Origin: Mannheimia indoligenes
Lineage (GTDB): Bacteria > Pseudomonadota > Gammaproteobacteria > Enterobacterales > Pasteurellaceae
Direction of reading: 5' to 3'
Assembly (NCBI RefSeq): GCF_036880405.1
Contig: NZ_JBAJJM010000008.1
Span: forward strand, 62,001 to 126,000
Length of the DNA stretch: 64,000 nt
The notes beneath the pieces are model-generated. The model saw only the letters and a program-made list of their open reading frames with translations, had not been told where the DNA came from and did not search any database. Position numbers and translations under genes: made by a program. Below are positions 27,390 to 35,624 of the stretch, one piece after another (the first letter of the stretch is position 1; each line of letters opens with the position of its first letter).

Positions 27390-28115
27390 ATGTCTGTACT
27401 TTATGCAGAACATTTAGCAAAAAGTTATAAACAACGCCAAGTCGTCAAAGATGTGAGTCTGAATGTAAAATCAGGTGAAATTGTTGGCTTGCTTGGTCCG
27501 AACGGTGCGGGTAAAACAACTACTTTCTATATGGTTGTTGGCTTGGTTCGCCACGATCACGGCACAATCCGCATTGATAATGAAGATATCAGCACATTAC
27601 CAATGCACGACCGTGCAAAGCAAGGCATTGGTTATCTTCCGCAAGAAGCTTCTATTTTCCGCCGTTTGAGCGTGTATGATAATTTAATGTCCGTGCTACA
27701 AGTGCGTAAAGACATTAATGATAAAGAACGCAAAGACCGTGCTGAAGAGTTGATTTCAGAATTTCATATTGAGCATATCCGCAACAGTTTAGGGCAATCG
27801 CTCTCCGGTGGGGAGCGTCGCCGAGTGGAAATTGCCCGTGCTTTAGCGGCAAATCCGAAATTTATTCTGTTAGATGAACCCTTTGCCGGAGTTGATCCTA
27901 TTTCCGTGATTGATATTAAAAAAATCATTGTGAATTTAAAAGAGCGTGGCTTAGGTGTTCTGATCACCGACCATAACGTGCGTGAAACCTTAGATGTATG
28001 CGAACGTGCTTATATTGTGGGGAGTGGTGAAATGATAGCCAGCGGTACGCCACAGCAAGTGCTTGAAAATCCTGATGTAAAACGTGTTTATTTAGGCGAT
28101 CAATTCAAACTTTAA
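27390..28115 (+). CDS. lptB: LPS export ABC transporter ATPase LptB
   Basis: LptB powers extraction of lipopolysaccharide from the inner membrane with LptFG. The 241-residue protein has Walker A GPNGAGKTT, the Q-loop GYLPQEASIFRRLSV, signature LSGGERRRVEIARAL, Walker B FILLDEPFAGVDP and the switch histidine in ITDHNVRET, all typical of LptB. In E. coli rpoN follows lptB; here a hairpin and ptsN follow directly. Confidence 0.97.
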   Translation: MSVLYAEHLAKSYKQRQVVKDVSLNVKSGEIVGLLGPNGAGKTTTFYMVVGLVRHDHGTIRIDNEDISTLPMHDRAKQGIGYLPQEASIFRRLSVYDNLMSVLQVRKDINDKERKDRAEELISEFHIEHIRNSLGQSLSGGERRRVEIARALAANPKFILLDEPFAGVDPISVIDIKKIIVNLKERGLGVLITDHNVRETLDVCERAYIVGSGEMIASGTPQQVLENPDVKRVYLGDQFKL

Positions 28116-28118
28116 CTA

Positions 28119-28140
28119 AAATCCCCTTTTTAGGGGATTT
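28119..28140 (+). other. Intercistronic hairpin between lptB and ptsN
   Basis: A perfect 8-bp stem (28119-28126 with 28133-28140) and a 6-base loop are followed by CATCTTT, not a U-run. A second small dyad (TTTCATC with GATGAAA) follows and runs into the ptsN leader. It may attenuate or stabilise mRNA where rpoN would lie in E. coli. Confidence 0.45.
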
Positions 28141-28159
28141 CATCTTTAGATGAAAAATT

Positions 28160-28687
28160 ATGACAAAATTAACGGAATTTTTAAGCCCTGAAAACATTCG
28201 TCAAGGCGTGTTGGTTTCCAGTAAAAAGAGGGCGTTAGAGCTAGTCGGAAAGGTTGTAGCTGAATCCATTAATCAACCTCATTTAACACAAGCAGAAGCA
28301 CAAAATGAATCTGTCTGCCCGATTGATTGTTTTGCTAACTTATTTAAGCGTGAAAAATTAGGTTCAACAGGTTTAAATCAAGGTATTGCACTTCCCCACG
28401 CAAAATTACCCGCTTGTAACGGCTTAACCTTAGACAAACCAATTGCGGTATTTTTGCAATTAGAAGAAGCCATTGATTATGAAGCACAAGACAACAAAGA
28501 TGTTGATCTTATTTATGCGATTATGTTTCCTGAAAATAGCTGCGAACAATATAAGAGCTGCTTGCCACAAATTGCGAAACAATTAGCGGATAAATCCTTA
28601 TTAAAACAGCTCCGAGCAGCAGAATCAGCAGAGGATATTTGGCAAATTTTGGTGTATGCTGATAATCACCCAAAAGATGAAGAATAA
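28160..28687 (+). CDS. ptsN: PTS IIA-like regulatory protein PtsN
   Basis: PtsN (EIIA-Ntr) is a phosphocarrier-type regulator of the nitrogen PTS, controlling potassium transport and cell-envelope functions in relatives. The 175-residue product has the EIIA fold and the phosphorylatable histidine in GIALPHAKL. The N-terminus LTEFLSPENIRQGVLVSSKKRALELVG matches the family. Neither rpoN, hpf nor an NPr gene is beside it. RapZ follows 12 bases on, so the two are cotranscribed. Confidence 0.9.
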   Translation: MTKLTEFLSPENIRQGVLVSSKKRALELVGKVVAESINQPHLTQAEAQNESVCPIDCFANLFKREKLGSTGLNQGIALPHAKLPACNGLTLDKPIAVFLQLEEAIDYEAQDNKDVDLIYAIMFPENSCEQYKSCLPQIAKQLADKSLLKQLRAAESAEDIWQILVYADNHPKDEE

Positions 28688-28699
28688 TAGTGAGGCAAT

Positions 28700-29566
28700 A
28701 TGGAGTTAATCATTATCAGTGGGCATTCCGGCTCCGGTAAGTCAGTGGCATTAAGAGCATTAGAAGATGCAGGCTATTACTGCGTTGATAATATTCCTTT
28801 AGCCTTAATTCCAACCTTAACTTACTATCTTACTCAAGAAAACCGTTCTGCGGTCATTAGCTTAGATATTCGCAATCTGCCGAATACGCCTAATGCCATT
28901 GAAGAATTACTTACTCAGCTTGAACCTTTAAATACTAAGCTGATTTTCTTAGATTGTGATCGTAATACGCTCATTCGCCGTTATAGCGACTCTCGCCGCA
29001 TTCATCCACTTTCCACACAAAATGATCTTTCATTGGAAGGAGCGATTGATCTCGAACGGAAATTGCTTGAGCCATTAGTACAAAATGCTAACTATATTAT
29101 CGATACCAGCAATATCTCTTCACACGAGTTGGCAGAAAATCTACGTCATTTATTACAAGGTTCTAGCGATAAAGAACTCAAAATTATTTTCCAATCCTTC
29201 GGTTTTAAATACGGTTTACCTGCCGATGCCGATTATGTGTTTGATGTTCGCTTTTTGCCAAATCCACATTGGAATCCAGAGCTTCGTCCTATGACGGGCT
29301 TAGAACAGCCGGTGATCGATTTTTTAGAACGCCAAACCGATGTACATAATTTCATCTACCAAACACGCAATTATCTAGAAATGTGGCTACCAATGTTAGA
29401 GAAAAATAATCGTAGCTATTTGACTATTGCGATTGGCTGTACCGGTGGGAAACACCGCTCTGTATTTATTGCCGAGCAATTGGCAAAATATTTTCAAGCA
29501 AAAGGTAAGAATGTACAAATTCGCCATAAAAGTTTGGAAAAACACCATAAGAAAACCTCTAATTAG
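28700..29566 (+). CDS. rapZ: RNase adapter protein RapZ
   Basis: RapZ is an ATP-binding protein that in E. coli guides RNase E to the sRNA GlmZ and so controls GlmS and amino-sugar supply. The 288-residue product has Walker A GHSGSGKS (residues 8-15), the conserved FLDCDRNTLIRRYSDSRRIHPL block and the C-terminal GCTGGKHRSVF motif. The basic tail (KNVQIRHKSLEKHHKK) fits RNA binding. I did not find a glmZ-like RNA in this window. Confidence 0.93.
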   Translation: MELIIISGHSGSGKSVALRALEDAGYYCVDNIPLALIPTLTYYLTQENRSAVISLDIRNLPNTPNAIEELLTQLEPLNTKLIFLDCDRNTLIRRYSDSRRIHPLSTQNDLSLEGAIDLERKLLEPLVQNANYIIDTSNISSHELAENLRHLLQGSSDKELKIIFQSFGFKYGLPADADYVFDVRFLPNPHWNPELRPMTGLEQPVIDFLERQTDVHNFIYQTRNYLEMWLPMLEKNNRSYLTIAIGCTGGKHRSVFIAEQLAKYFQAKGKNVQIRHKSLEKHHKKTSN

Positions 29567-29573
29567 TTGAGCT

Positions 29574-29631
29574 ACAAGCGGTTAAATTTTTTCCATAAAT
29601 TGCAATTTTTAGAGAAAATTTGACCGCTTGT
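29574..29631. repeat. Inverted pair of uptake sequences between rapZ and ubiI
   Basis: Perfect 9-mers at 29574-29582 and 29623-29631 face each other. With their AT flanks they form a 17-bp stem with one G-T pair and a 24-base loop. There is no U-run, and ubiI begins 10 bases later, so terminator activity is doubtful. Confidence 0.7.
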
Positions 29632-29641
29632 AAATGTTGAA

Positions 29642-30838
29642 ATGCAATCAGTTATGAAATCTACAGATATTGTTATTATTGGTGGCGGAATGGTTGGACT
29701 TGCTCTTGCCGGGCTATTAAAAGAGACCAACTGCCAAATTAAAATCATTGAAAAAAACACGCCTCAATTTGATGATAGCAAAACTCACCATCGAGTCAGT
29801 GCTATCAATGCCTCAAGCCAAAAAATGTTGGAGCAAATTGGAGCATTCCAACAAATTCCCGAACATCGCCTCTCCCCTTATACTGAAATGTTTGTTTGGG
29901 AAAAAGACAGCTTTGCCAACATTCATTTCGATAATAACGATGCCGAAATTAAGCAGTTAGGCTTATCACAACTTGGCTTTATTATTGAAAATGCGGTTAT
30001 TCAACACGTACTCTGGCAACAGATTTCTAAGCAATCAAACGTGGAATATATTGTTGCAACCCCGAAAACATTAGGTGTAAGCGAAAATGGGGCATTTTTA
30101 ACACTTGATAATGGCGAGATGATTTCAGCTAAATTAGTAATAGGTGCTGATGGGGCAAATTCTTGGGTTCGCAATCAAACTAAAATCCCCTTAACCAGCA
30201 AAGATTATCAACATACTGCCTTAGTGTGTAATGTAAAGACAACGGAAAAGCATAATAAAACTGCTCGTCAAATCTTTGCTGAAGATAGCATTTTGGCTTT
30301 CTTACCAATGGCAGATGAAAATCTTTGCTCAATTGTTTGGTCATTACCACCAGAAAAAGCCAAAGCCTTGAGCGATTGCAGCGAGCACGACTTTAATAAA
30401 ACCCTAAGCATTGCCTTTGATAATCAACTTGGCTTATGCGAATTGCAAAGTTTACGCGAAATTTACCCGCTTACCGCACGCTTTGCCCGTGATTTTGCAC
30501 AGCCTCGCATTGCATTAATTGGCGATGCGGCTCACACTATCCACCCCCTGGCTGGCTTAGGTGTAAACTTAGGATTTGCGGATGCTCTCACACTTGCTCA
30601 AGAAATTCAAAAACATCTCGCTAATGATGAAGATATTGGTGAATATCGTCATTTACGCCAATTTGAGCGGGAACGTAAAGCTGAAGCCGTAAAATTATTA
30701 GCAACAATGGAAGGGTTAAAACAGCTTTTCAATGGCAATCACCCATTAAAAAAATTGGTAAGAGGCGTTGGCTTAAGTCTGACAAATCAACTCCCTTTTG
30801 CCAAAAAGTTATTAATTCAACAAGCTATTTACCTATAG
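29642..30838 (+). CDS. ubiI: FAD-dependent 2-octaprenylphenol hydroxylase
   Basis: This is a flavoprotein monooxygenase of ubiquinone synthesis. Motifs: dinucleotide fold IIGGGMVGLALAGL near the N-terminus, IGADGANSWVRN (DG motif) and LIGDAAHTIHPLAGLGVNLG. The stretches HHRVSAINASSQKML and VWEKDSFANIHFDN, and the tail with KKLVRGVGL, resemble UbiI (VisC) more than UbiH or UbiF. The 398-residue length fits. Two in-frame ATGs (29642, 29654) are possible and neither has a good ribosome site; the first gives an N-terminus MQSV as in E. coli UbiI. The uptake-sequence dyad lies immediately upstream. Confidence 0.88.
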   Translation: MQSVMKSTDIVIIGGGMVGLALAGLLKETNCQIKIIEKNTPQFDDSKTHHRVSAINASSQKMLEQIGAFQQIPEHRLSPYTEMFVWEKDSFANIHFDNNDAEIKQLGLSQLGFIIENAVIQHVLWQQISKQSNVEYIVATPKTLGVSENGAFLTLDNGEMISAKLVIGADGANSWVRNQTKIPLTSKDYQHTALVCNVKTTEKHNKTARQIFAEDSILAFLPMADENLCSIVWSLPPEKAKALSDCSEHDFNKTLSIAFDNQLGLCELQSLREIYPLTARFARDFAQPRIALIGDAAHTIHPLAGLGVNLGFADALTLAQEIQKHLANDEDIGEYRHLRQFERERKAEAVKLLATMEGLKQLFNGNHPLKKLVRGVGLSLTNQLPFAKKLLIQQAIYL

Positions 30839-30977
30839 AATGTAAATTAGATTGAAATAGCGTAAAGATTTCATCTTTTATGAACTAATATTAAGACTGC
30901 CTGTCTATTAGTTGGTACAATAACTGCCCCTTTTTACACTTTGGGGTTTATTTTCATCTTTTTAAGGAATTATTTTA

Positions 30978-31559
30978 ATGAACAAATTTACTAAAATCAG
31001 TGCAACCGCTTTAGTCGCTTTATTTTTAGCAGCTTGTGATAAACCGGCACAAAAATCACCTGCAACAGAACCGGCAAAAACAACTGAAGCAGCACCGGCA
31101 GCTACTCCGGCTACAGAAACTGCAAAACAGGCTGAAATGATAGTTGAAGCTCCAAGCGAAGCAGCAAAAGCAGACTATCAAAAATTAGCCGCTTGGAATG
31201 CAGAACAAGAGAAATCAATGCAAGCAGCACAAGTTGAATTACAACAAAAATTAGCAACACAAGATCCTAAACAAATGCAAGAAGGATTAGTTGCATTTAA
31301 CAAAAAAGTTGAAGATACCGTAAAAAGTTTAGATGCTGTTGATCTATCTGATGCTCAACTTAAAGAGCTAAAAGAAAAAAGCAAATCTGCCCTAACACTT
31401 TCAAGCGAAGTACTTAACGAACAAGTAAAAGTGCTGTCTAATCCAGCTGATGAAGCACTAAAACAATCAGCACAGAAAAAATCTGAAGCATTAATCGAAA
31501 TTAATACTGAGCTACAAAGAATCAGTGCTGAAGTAGAAAAAAGATTTTCAGCTAAATAA
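30978..31559 (+). CDS. Putative lipoprotein, paralogue 1 of 2
   Basis: The function is unknown. The 193-residue precursor has a signal peptide with lipobox LAAC (Cys20), so it should be lipidated. The next 35 residues are rich in Pro, Ala, Thr and Lys, a linker-like region. The rest (about 60-193) is highly charged and helical, starting DYQKLAAWNAEQEKSMQAA, with likely coiled-coil segments. The next gene encodes a homologue with the same layout (DYKTFRDWQDAQEKALNDA). AAGGAA lies before the ATG. A strong terminator follows, so the pair is separately terminated. Surface-lipid anchoring and cell-wall contact are guesses only. Confidence 0.8.
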   Translation: MNKFTKISATALVALFLAACDKPAQKSPATEPAKTTEAAPAATPATETAKQAEMIVEAPSEAAKADYQKLAAWNAEQEKSMQAAQVELQQKLATQDPKQMQEGLVAFNKKVEDTVKSLDAVDLSDAQLKELKEKSKSALTLSSEVLNEQVKVLSNPADEALKQSAQKKSEALIEINTELQRISAEVEKRFSAK

Positions 31560-31573
31560 TTAGTATAATATCG

Positions 31574-31603
31574 AAAGCTAGAGATTTTGCTCTAGCTTTT
31601 TTT
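31574..31603 (+). terminator. Rho-independent terminator after the first lipoprotein gene
   Basis: A perfect 10-bp stem (31574-31583 with 31590-31599) with a 6-base loop ends in a T-run of seven. The next gene starts 19 bases later. Confidence 0.85.
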
Positions 31604-31621
31604 ACGGACTTAAGGACGATT

Positions 31622-32257
31622 ATGAACACTCTTTCTAAAATTAGTTTATCTGCATTATTTGCAGTTTTTTTGACCGCTTGCGAAAAGCCGACTCAGCCAA
31701 CCGAACAAAAAACAGAGCAAGTACAAGCCTCTGAAATAAAAAAAGAAGAAGTTAAGCCGGTAGATACCGGAGCAGAAGATTACAAAACCTTCCGTGATTG
31801 GCAAGACGCTCAAGAAAAAGCTTTGAATGATGCTATTCAAACTGCAACAGATGGTCTTACAGACAAACAAAAAGCTGACCCTGCGGTTATGCAAGAAACG
31901 GTTAATAAAACGTTACTCACACAACTCGACAGCATTAAAACAAGTGCTGAAGCACTGAATATTCAACATAGTGAAGTAAAAGCTCTGAAAGATAAAACAT
32001 TAGAAGTACTCACTTTAGGTACTCAAATGATTATTGAAGGGGCGAATATGGAGAAAAATCCAACCCCTGAAGCCCATAAAGCTTTTGGCGAATTGCAAAC
32101 TAAACTTAATCAGTTAGCAGAAGAAGGGCAGAAATTGGAAAATGAATTAAAGGCAAAATATGCTCCAGCCCCTCAACCTGAAGTAACCCCAGCAGAAACA
32201 AAACCTCAAGAAGCAGCTCCTGTTAATACAGCCCCAACAGAAGCAACAACAAAGTAA
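31622..32257 (+). CDS. Putative lipoprotein, paralogue 2 of 2
   Basis: The function is unknown. The 211-residue precursor has a signal peptide and lipobox LTAC (Cys20). A short linker rich in Gln, Glu, Thr and Lys is followed by a charged helical domain homologous to the preceding gene's product. The C-terminus (about 178-211) is an extra Pro/Ala/Thr/Glu-rich tail (TPAETKPQEAAPVNTAPTEA), absent from the paralogue. Such tails often span the periplasm or face the surface, but this is inference. The start has AAGGA upstream, and AACCGCTTGC-like uptake sequence lies in the signal-peptide region near 31674. Confidence 0.8.
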   Translation: MNTLSKISLSALFAVFLTACEKPTQPTEQKTEQVQASEIKKEEVKPVDTGAEDYKTFRDWQDAQEKALNDAIQTATDGLTDKQKADPAVMQETVNKTLLTQLDSIKTSAEALNIQHSEVKALKDKTLEVLTLGTQMIIEGANMEKNPTPEAHKAFGELQTKLNQLAEEGQKLENELKAKYAPAPQPEVTPAETKPQEAAPVNTAPTEATTK

Positions 32258-32291
32258 AAAAATAAGGCATAGCTTTTCGCTATGCCTTATT
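32256..32291. terminator. Bidirectional terminator between the lipoprotein and metQ genes
   Basis: A perfect 13-bp stem (32261-32273 with 32279-32291) has a 5-base loop. On the minus strand it is followed by seven Ts, making it a strong end for the metNIQ operon; it also lies just after the rightward lipoprotein gene. Confidence 0.88.
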
Positions 32292-32302
32292 CTTCATTCA
32301 AG

Positions 32303-33094
32303 TTACCAACCTTTTACCATCGCCCCTTTAAACTCTTCATTTGCTTTATTATAGACTTCTTCTGTTTGATAAGCCTTCACAAAATCTTTTACAGCGTCTG
32401 AATTTTGATTATTTTCACGAGCTACAATCAGGTTCACATAAGGAGAATCTTTATCTTCTACAAATAACCCATCTTTGGTTGGTGTTAAACCACTTTGTCC
32501 AGCATAAGTAGTATTGATAACAGAAAATGCAACATCATCTAAAGTACGAGGTAAAAGCGGAGCTTCAATCTCCTGAATGACTAACTTACGAGGATTTTCA
32601 ATAATATCAACGCTGGTTGCTTTTAAACCGGCTTCGGCTCTTAATTTAATTAAGCCTTGTTTTTCTAGCAAAATTAATGCACGAGCTAAATTAGTCGGAT
32701 CATTTGGCAAAGCTACAGTATCTCCATCTTTTAACTCTTCTAAAGATTTAATTTTCTTAGAATATGCTGCAATCGGGTAAACAAAGGTATTTCCAACCGG
32801 TACTAATTTATAACCTTTTTCTTGGATTTGGTTATCTAAATACGGTTTGTGCTGGAACGCATTTAAATCTAAATCACCTTTATTTAAAGCTTCATTTGGT
32901 GTTGCATAATCGGTAAATACTACCAGCTCCACATCACGGTTATATTTTTCTTTCGCAATTTTTGCCGCTACTTCCATTACTTTGTGTTCAGGACCTGAAA
33001 TTACGCCAACTTTTAACTTCTCCGCTTTATCATTACAAGCAGTCAAAAATAGTGCAGAAATTGCAACTACACCTAAAATTTTATTCAATTTCAT
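32303..33094 (-). CDS. metQ: MetQ-family methionine-binding lipoprotein, third copy
   Basis: MetQ is the substrate-binding lipoprotein of the MetNIQ methionine importer. This 263-residue copy has lipobox LTAC (Cys20) and little linker. The family's ligand-side motifs are intact: NAFQHKPYLD, GNTFVYPIAAYS, PNDPTNLARAL, VINTTYAGQ and SPYVNLIVARE, ending in VKGW. It looks the most E. coli-like of the three. It is the last of three tandem copies. Mannheimia haemolytica is known to have three such contiguous lipoproteins (PlpA, PlpB, PlpC). Confidence 0.88.
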   Translation of the reverse strand: MKLNKILGVVAISALFLTACNDKAEKLKVGVISGPEHKVMEVAAKIAKEKYNRDVELVVFTDYATPNEALNKGDLDLNAFQHKPYLDNQIQEKGYKLVPVGNTFVYPIAAYSKKIKSLEELKDGDTVALPNDPTNLARALILLEKQGLIKLRAEAGLKATSVDIIENPRKLVIQEIEAPLLPRTLDDVAFSVINTTYAGQSGLTPTKDGLFVEDKDSPYVNLIVARENNQNSDAVKDFVKAYQTEEVYNKANEEFKGAMVKGW

Positions 33095-33172
33095 AATGTC
33101 TCCTTTTTTAAGATTTATTATCTAAAAAAATGAGCAGTAGCTCGCACTACTACTCATCTTAATAGGGGTAAA

Positions 33173-34003
33173 TTACCAACCTTTTACCACACCGCCGTTA
33201 AATAATTTTAACGCTTCTTGGAATACTTCTTCGGTTTGGAATGATTTCACAAAGGTTTGTAAACGTGGATCATCTTTGTTGTCTTCACGGCTCACCACTA
33301 AATTTACATACGGAGAATCTTTTGATTCAACAATAACACCGTCTTTATCCGGACTTAAACCTGCTTGACCTGCGTAAGTGTTATTGATGATCGCCAATTC
33401 CACATCGTCTAACATACGGGTTAATAATGCGGTGTCAGCTTGGACGATTTTGATATTTTTCGGGTTTTCAATAATATCATTTTCCGTTGCAAACACATTT
33501 TTCGGATCTTTTAATTTCAACAAGCCGTGTGCTTGAAGTAATAATAACGCACGAGCGGTATTACTTGCGTTATTTGGAATCGCAACTTGAGCCCCCTCTT
33601 TTAACTCAGAAATATTTTTGATTTTTTTCGAGTATGCCGCGATTGGCCATACTAAAGTGTTACCGATGATCGCTAATTTATAGCCACGATCTTTCATCTC
33701 TTGTTCCATATAAGGCACAGTTTGGAAAGCGTTTGCATCTAAATCTTTTGCGTGTAATGCTGCGTTTGGTTGTGTGTATTCAGTAAATTGAACTAATTCC
33801 ACTTCTAAACCGTATTTCTCTTTTGCAATTTTCACTGCAACTTCGGTCATTTGTGCTTCAGGACCGGTCATTACGCCAACTTTTAACGGAGCTTGTTTCT
33901 CCGCTTTTGCAGGTTCTGCCGCTGCTTGTGTTTTTTCTTCTTTACAGGCGGTTAATGCTAAAGCAGATACTAACACTACGCCTAATAGTTTTTTAAAGTT
34001 CAT
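33173..34003 (-). CDS. metQ: MetQ-family lipoprotein, second (divergent) copy
   Basis: This 276-residue lipoprotein has lipobox LTAC (Cys20) and an Ala/Glu/Lys linker. It keeps the NlpA/MetQ fold and end (VKGW), but positions that are constant in the neighbours are changed: NAFQTVPYM instead of NAFQHKPYL, PNNASNTAR instead of PNDP(S/T)NLAR, and GNTLVWP instead of GNTFVYP. These motifs line the ligand cleft in the family, so the ligand may differ (for example a methionine derivative). That is inference. It lies 78 bases from the third copy and 94 from the first. Confidence 0.85.
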   Translation of the reverse strand: MNFKKLLGVVLVSALALTACKEEKTQAAAEPAKAEKQAPLKVGVMTGPEAQMTEVAVKIAKEKYGLEVELVQFTEYTQPNAALHAKDLDANAFQTVPYMEQEMKDRGYKLAIIGNTLVWPIAAYSKKIKNISELKEGAQVAIPNNASNTARALLLLQAHGLLKLKDPKNVFATENDIIENPKNIKIVQADTALLTRMLDDVELAIINNTYAGQAGLSPDKDGVIVESKDSPYVNLVVSREDNKDDPRLQTFVKSFQTEEVFQEALKLFNGGVVKGW

Positions 34004-34097
34004 TTGAGTTCTTCCTATATAAGAGTTTTAAAATAAAAAGCGATTAACCTTAGAGATAAAGCTCAGCGATTAATCGCTAATATGAAAAAACAGAAAA

Positions 34098-34925
34098 TTA
34101 CCAACCTTTTACTACACCATCTTTGAAGTGTTTTTGTGCTTCTTGGTACACTTCTTCAGTTTGGTAAGACTTGATAAAGTTTTGTACGTTGTCTGCATCT
34201 TTATTATCTTGGCGAGCAACAATGATATTCACATACGGAGAATCTTTAGACTCAACAAACACACCGTGATCTTGAGTATTTAAGCCAACTTGACCTGCAT
34301 AAGTGTTATTCACTACCGCTAAATCCACATCATCTAATGCTTTTGCAGCAATTGAAGTATCTACTTCTTTAATTTCTAATTTTTTCGGGTTCTCAATAAT
34401 ATCTACTGACGTTGAGAATAAATTAGTATTATCTTTTAACTTAATTAACCCCTGTTTTTCTAATAAAATTAACGCACGGGCTAAGTTAGATGGATCGTTT
34501 GGTACGGCAATCACAGCACCCTCTGCCAATTCAGCAACATTTTTCACTTTTTTAGAATAACCGGCTAACGGATAAACGAAAGTGTTCCCCACAATTACTA
34601 AGTTGTTTAAGCCTTTTGATTGGCTGTCTTTATCTAAATACGGCTTGTGTTGGAATGCGTTAGCATCTAAATCACCTTTGCTTACCGCCGTATTTGGTAA
34701 TGCGTAGTCGTTAAATAGAACAAATTCTACGTCTAAACCGTATTTTTCTTTAGCAATTTGTGCGGCTCGTTCTGCAACAGTATGTTCAGGACCTGACATT
34801 ACCCCTACTTTAATTTTTGCAGATGCAGGAGCTGCTGCTGCAGGCTCTGCTTTTTTCTCATCTTTACACGCAGTTAATGCTAATGCAGAAACTAATGCCA
34901 CACCTAAAATTTTCTTGAAACTCAT
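34098..34925 (-). CDS. metQ: MetQ-family methionine-binding lipoprotein, first copy
   Basis: This 275-residue copy is closest to metI (21-base gap), so it is the probable main receptor. Lipobox LTAC (Cys20) is followed by a Lys/Ala/Glu/Pro linker. NAFQHKPYLD, GNTFVYPLAGYS, PNDPSNLARAL and VVNNTYAGQ are present, and it ends in VKGW. Compared with the third copy there is a local change (SKGLNNLVIVGN) in the hinge region. In M. haemolytica related lipoproteins are recognised by the host immune response, so surface exposure is possible here but not shown. Confidence 0.9.
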   Translation of the reverse strand: MSFKKILGVALVSALALTACKDEKKAEPAAAAPASAKIKVGVMSGPEHTVAERAAQIAKEKYGLDVEFVLFNDYALPNTAVSKGDLDANAFQHKPYLDKDSQSKGLNNLVIVGNTFVYPLAGYSKKVKNVAELAEGAVIAVPNDPSNLARALILLEKQGLIKLKDNTNLFSTSVDIIENPKKLEIKEVDTSIAAKALDDVDLAVVNNTYAGQVGLNTQDHGVFVESKDSPYVNIIVARQDNKDADNVQNFIKSYQTEEVYQEAQKHFKDGVVKGW

Positions 34926-34946
34926 AAAAACCCCTATTTAATAAAA

Positions 34947-35624
34947 TTAACGATGATCGTAACGTTTTGCTAAAGTATCGCCCAATTTCTGGCTTACCAT
35001 CACAATCGCCACAATAATGATTGTTGCAATCCATTTTACATAAACCATATTACGGTGCTCCCCGTAACTGATTGCCAAGTTTCCTAACCCGCCGCCGCCT
35101 ACAGCACCTGCCATTGCAGAATAACCGATTAAAGCCACTAAGGTTAAAGTAATACCATTGATTAAAATCGGCAAAGATTCCGGTAAATAAAATTTAGTTA
35201 CTACTTGCCAATTGGTTGCCCCCATTGATTTTGCTGCTTCAGTTAAACCTGATGGAATTTCCAATAACGCATTAGACGTTAAGCGAGCAAAAAACGGAAT
35301 TGCTGATACGCTTAACGGCACAATCGCCGCCGTTGTTCCTAAAGTTGTACCCACAATTAAACGGGTAACAGGTAATAAAATAATCAATAAAATAATAAAC
35401 GGAATAGAACGTCCGATATTAATAATCACATCTAAAATTTGATGTAATCTTGGGTTTTCTAAAATTTCACCTTTACCTGTTAAAAAAGCTAAAAAACCAA
35501 TCGGCAAACCAATGATGACAGCTAATGCCGTCGCCACAAAGCCCATATAAATGGTTTCAAAAGTAGATTCCCACACTAAGCCCCACATTTGTGGCGTCAT
35601 CTCTCTCAAAAAATCAGCCCACAT
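34947..35624 (-). CDS. metI: Methionine ABC transporter permease MetI
   Basis: MetI is the membrane subunit of the D/L-methionine importer. The 225-residue protein has five to six hydrophobic segments, the IGRSIPFIILLI and PLSVSAIPFFARL blocks and the EAA-like loop ALLEIPSGLTEAAKSMGATNWQVVTKFYLPES that contacts MetN. It overlaps the metN 3' end by 11 bases, showing translational coupling. Confidence 0.96.
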   Translation of the reverse strand: MWADFLREMTPQMWGLVWESTFETIYMGFVATALAVIIGLPIGFLAFLTGKGEILENPRLHQILDVIINIGRSIPFIILLIILLPVTRLIVGTTLGTTAAIVPLSVSAIPFFARLTSNALLEIPSGLTEAAKSMGATNWQVVTKFYLPESLPILINGITLTLVALIGYSAMAGAVGGGGLGNLAISYGEHRNMVYVKWIATIIIVAIVMVSQKLGDTLAKRYDHR

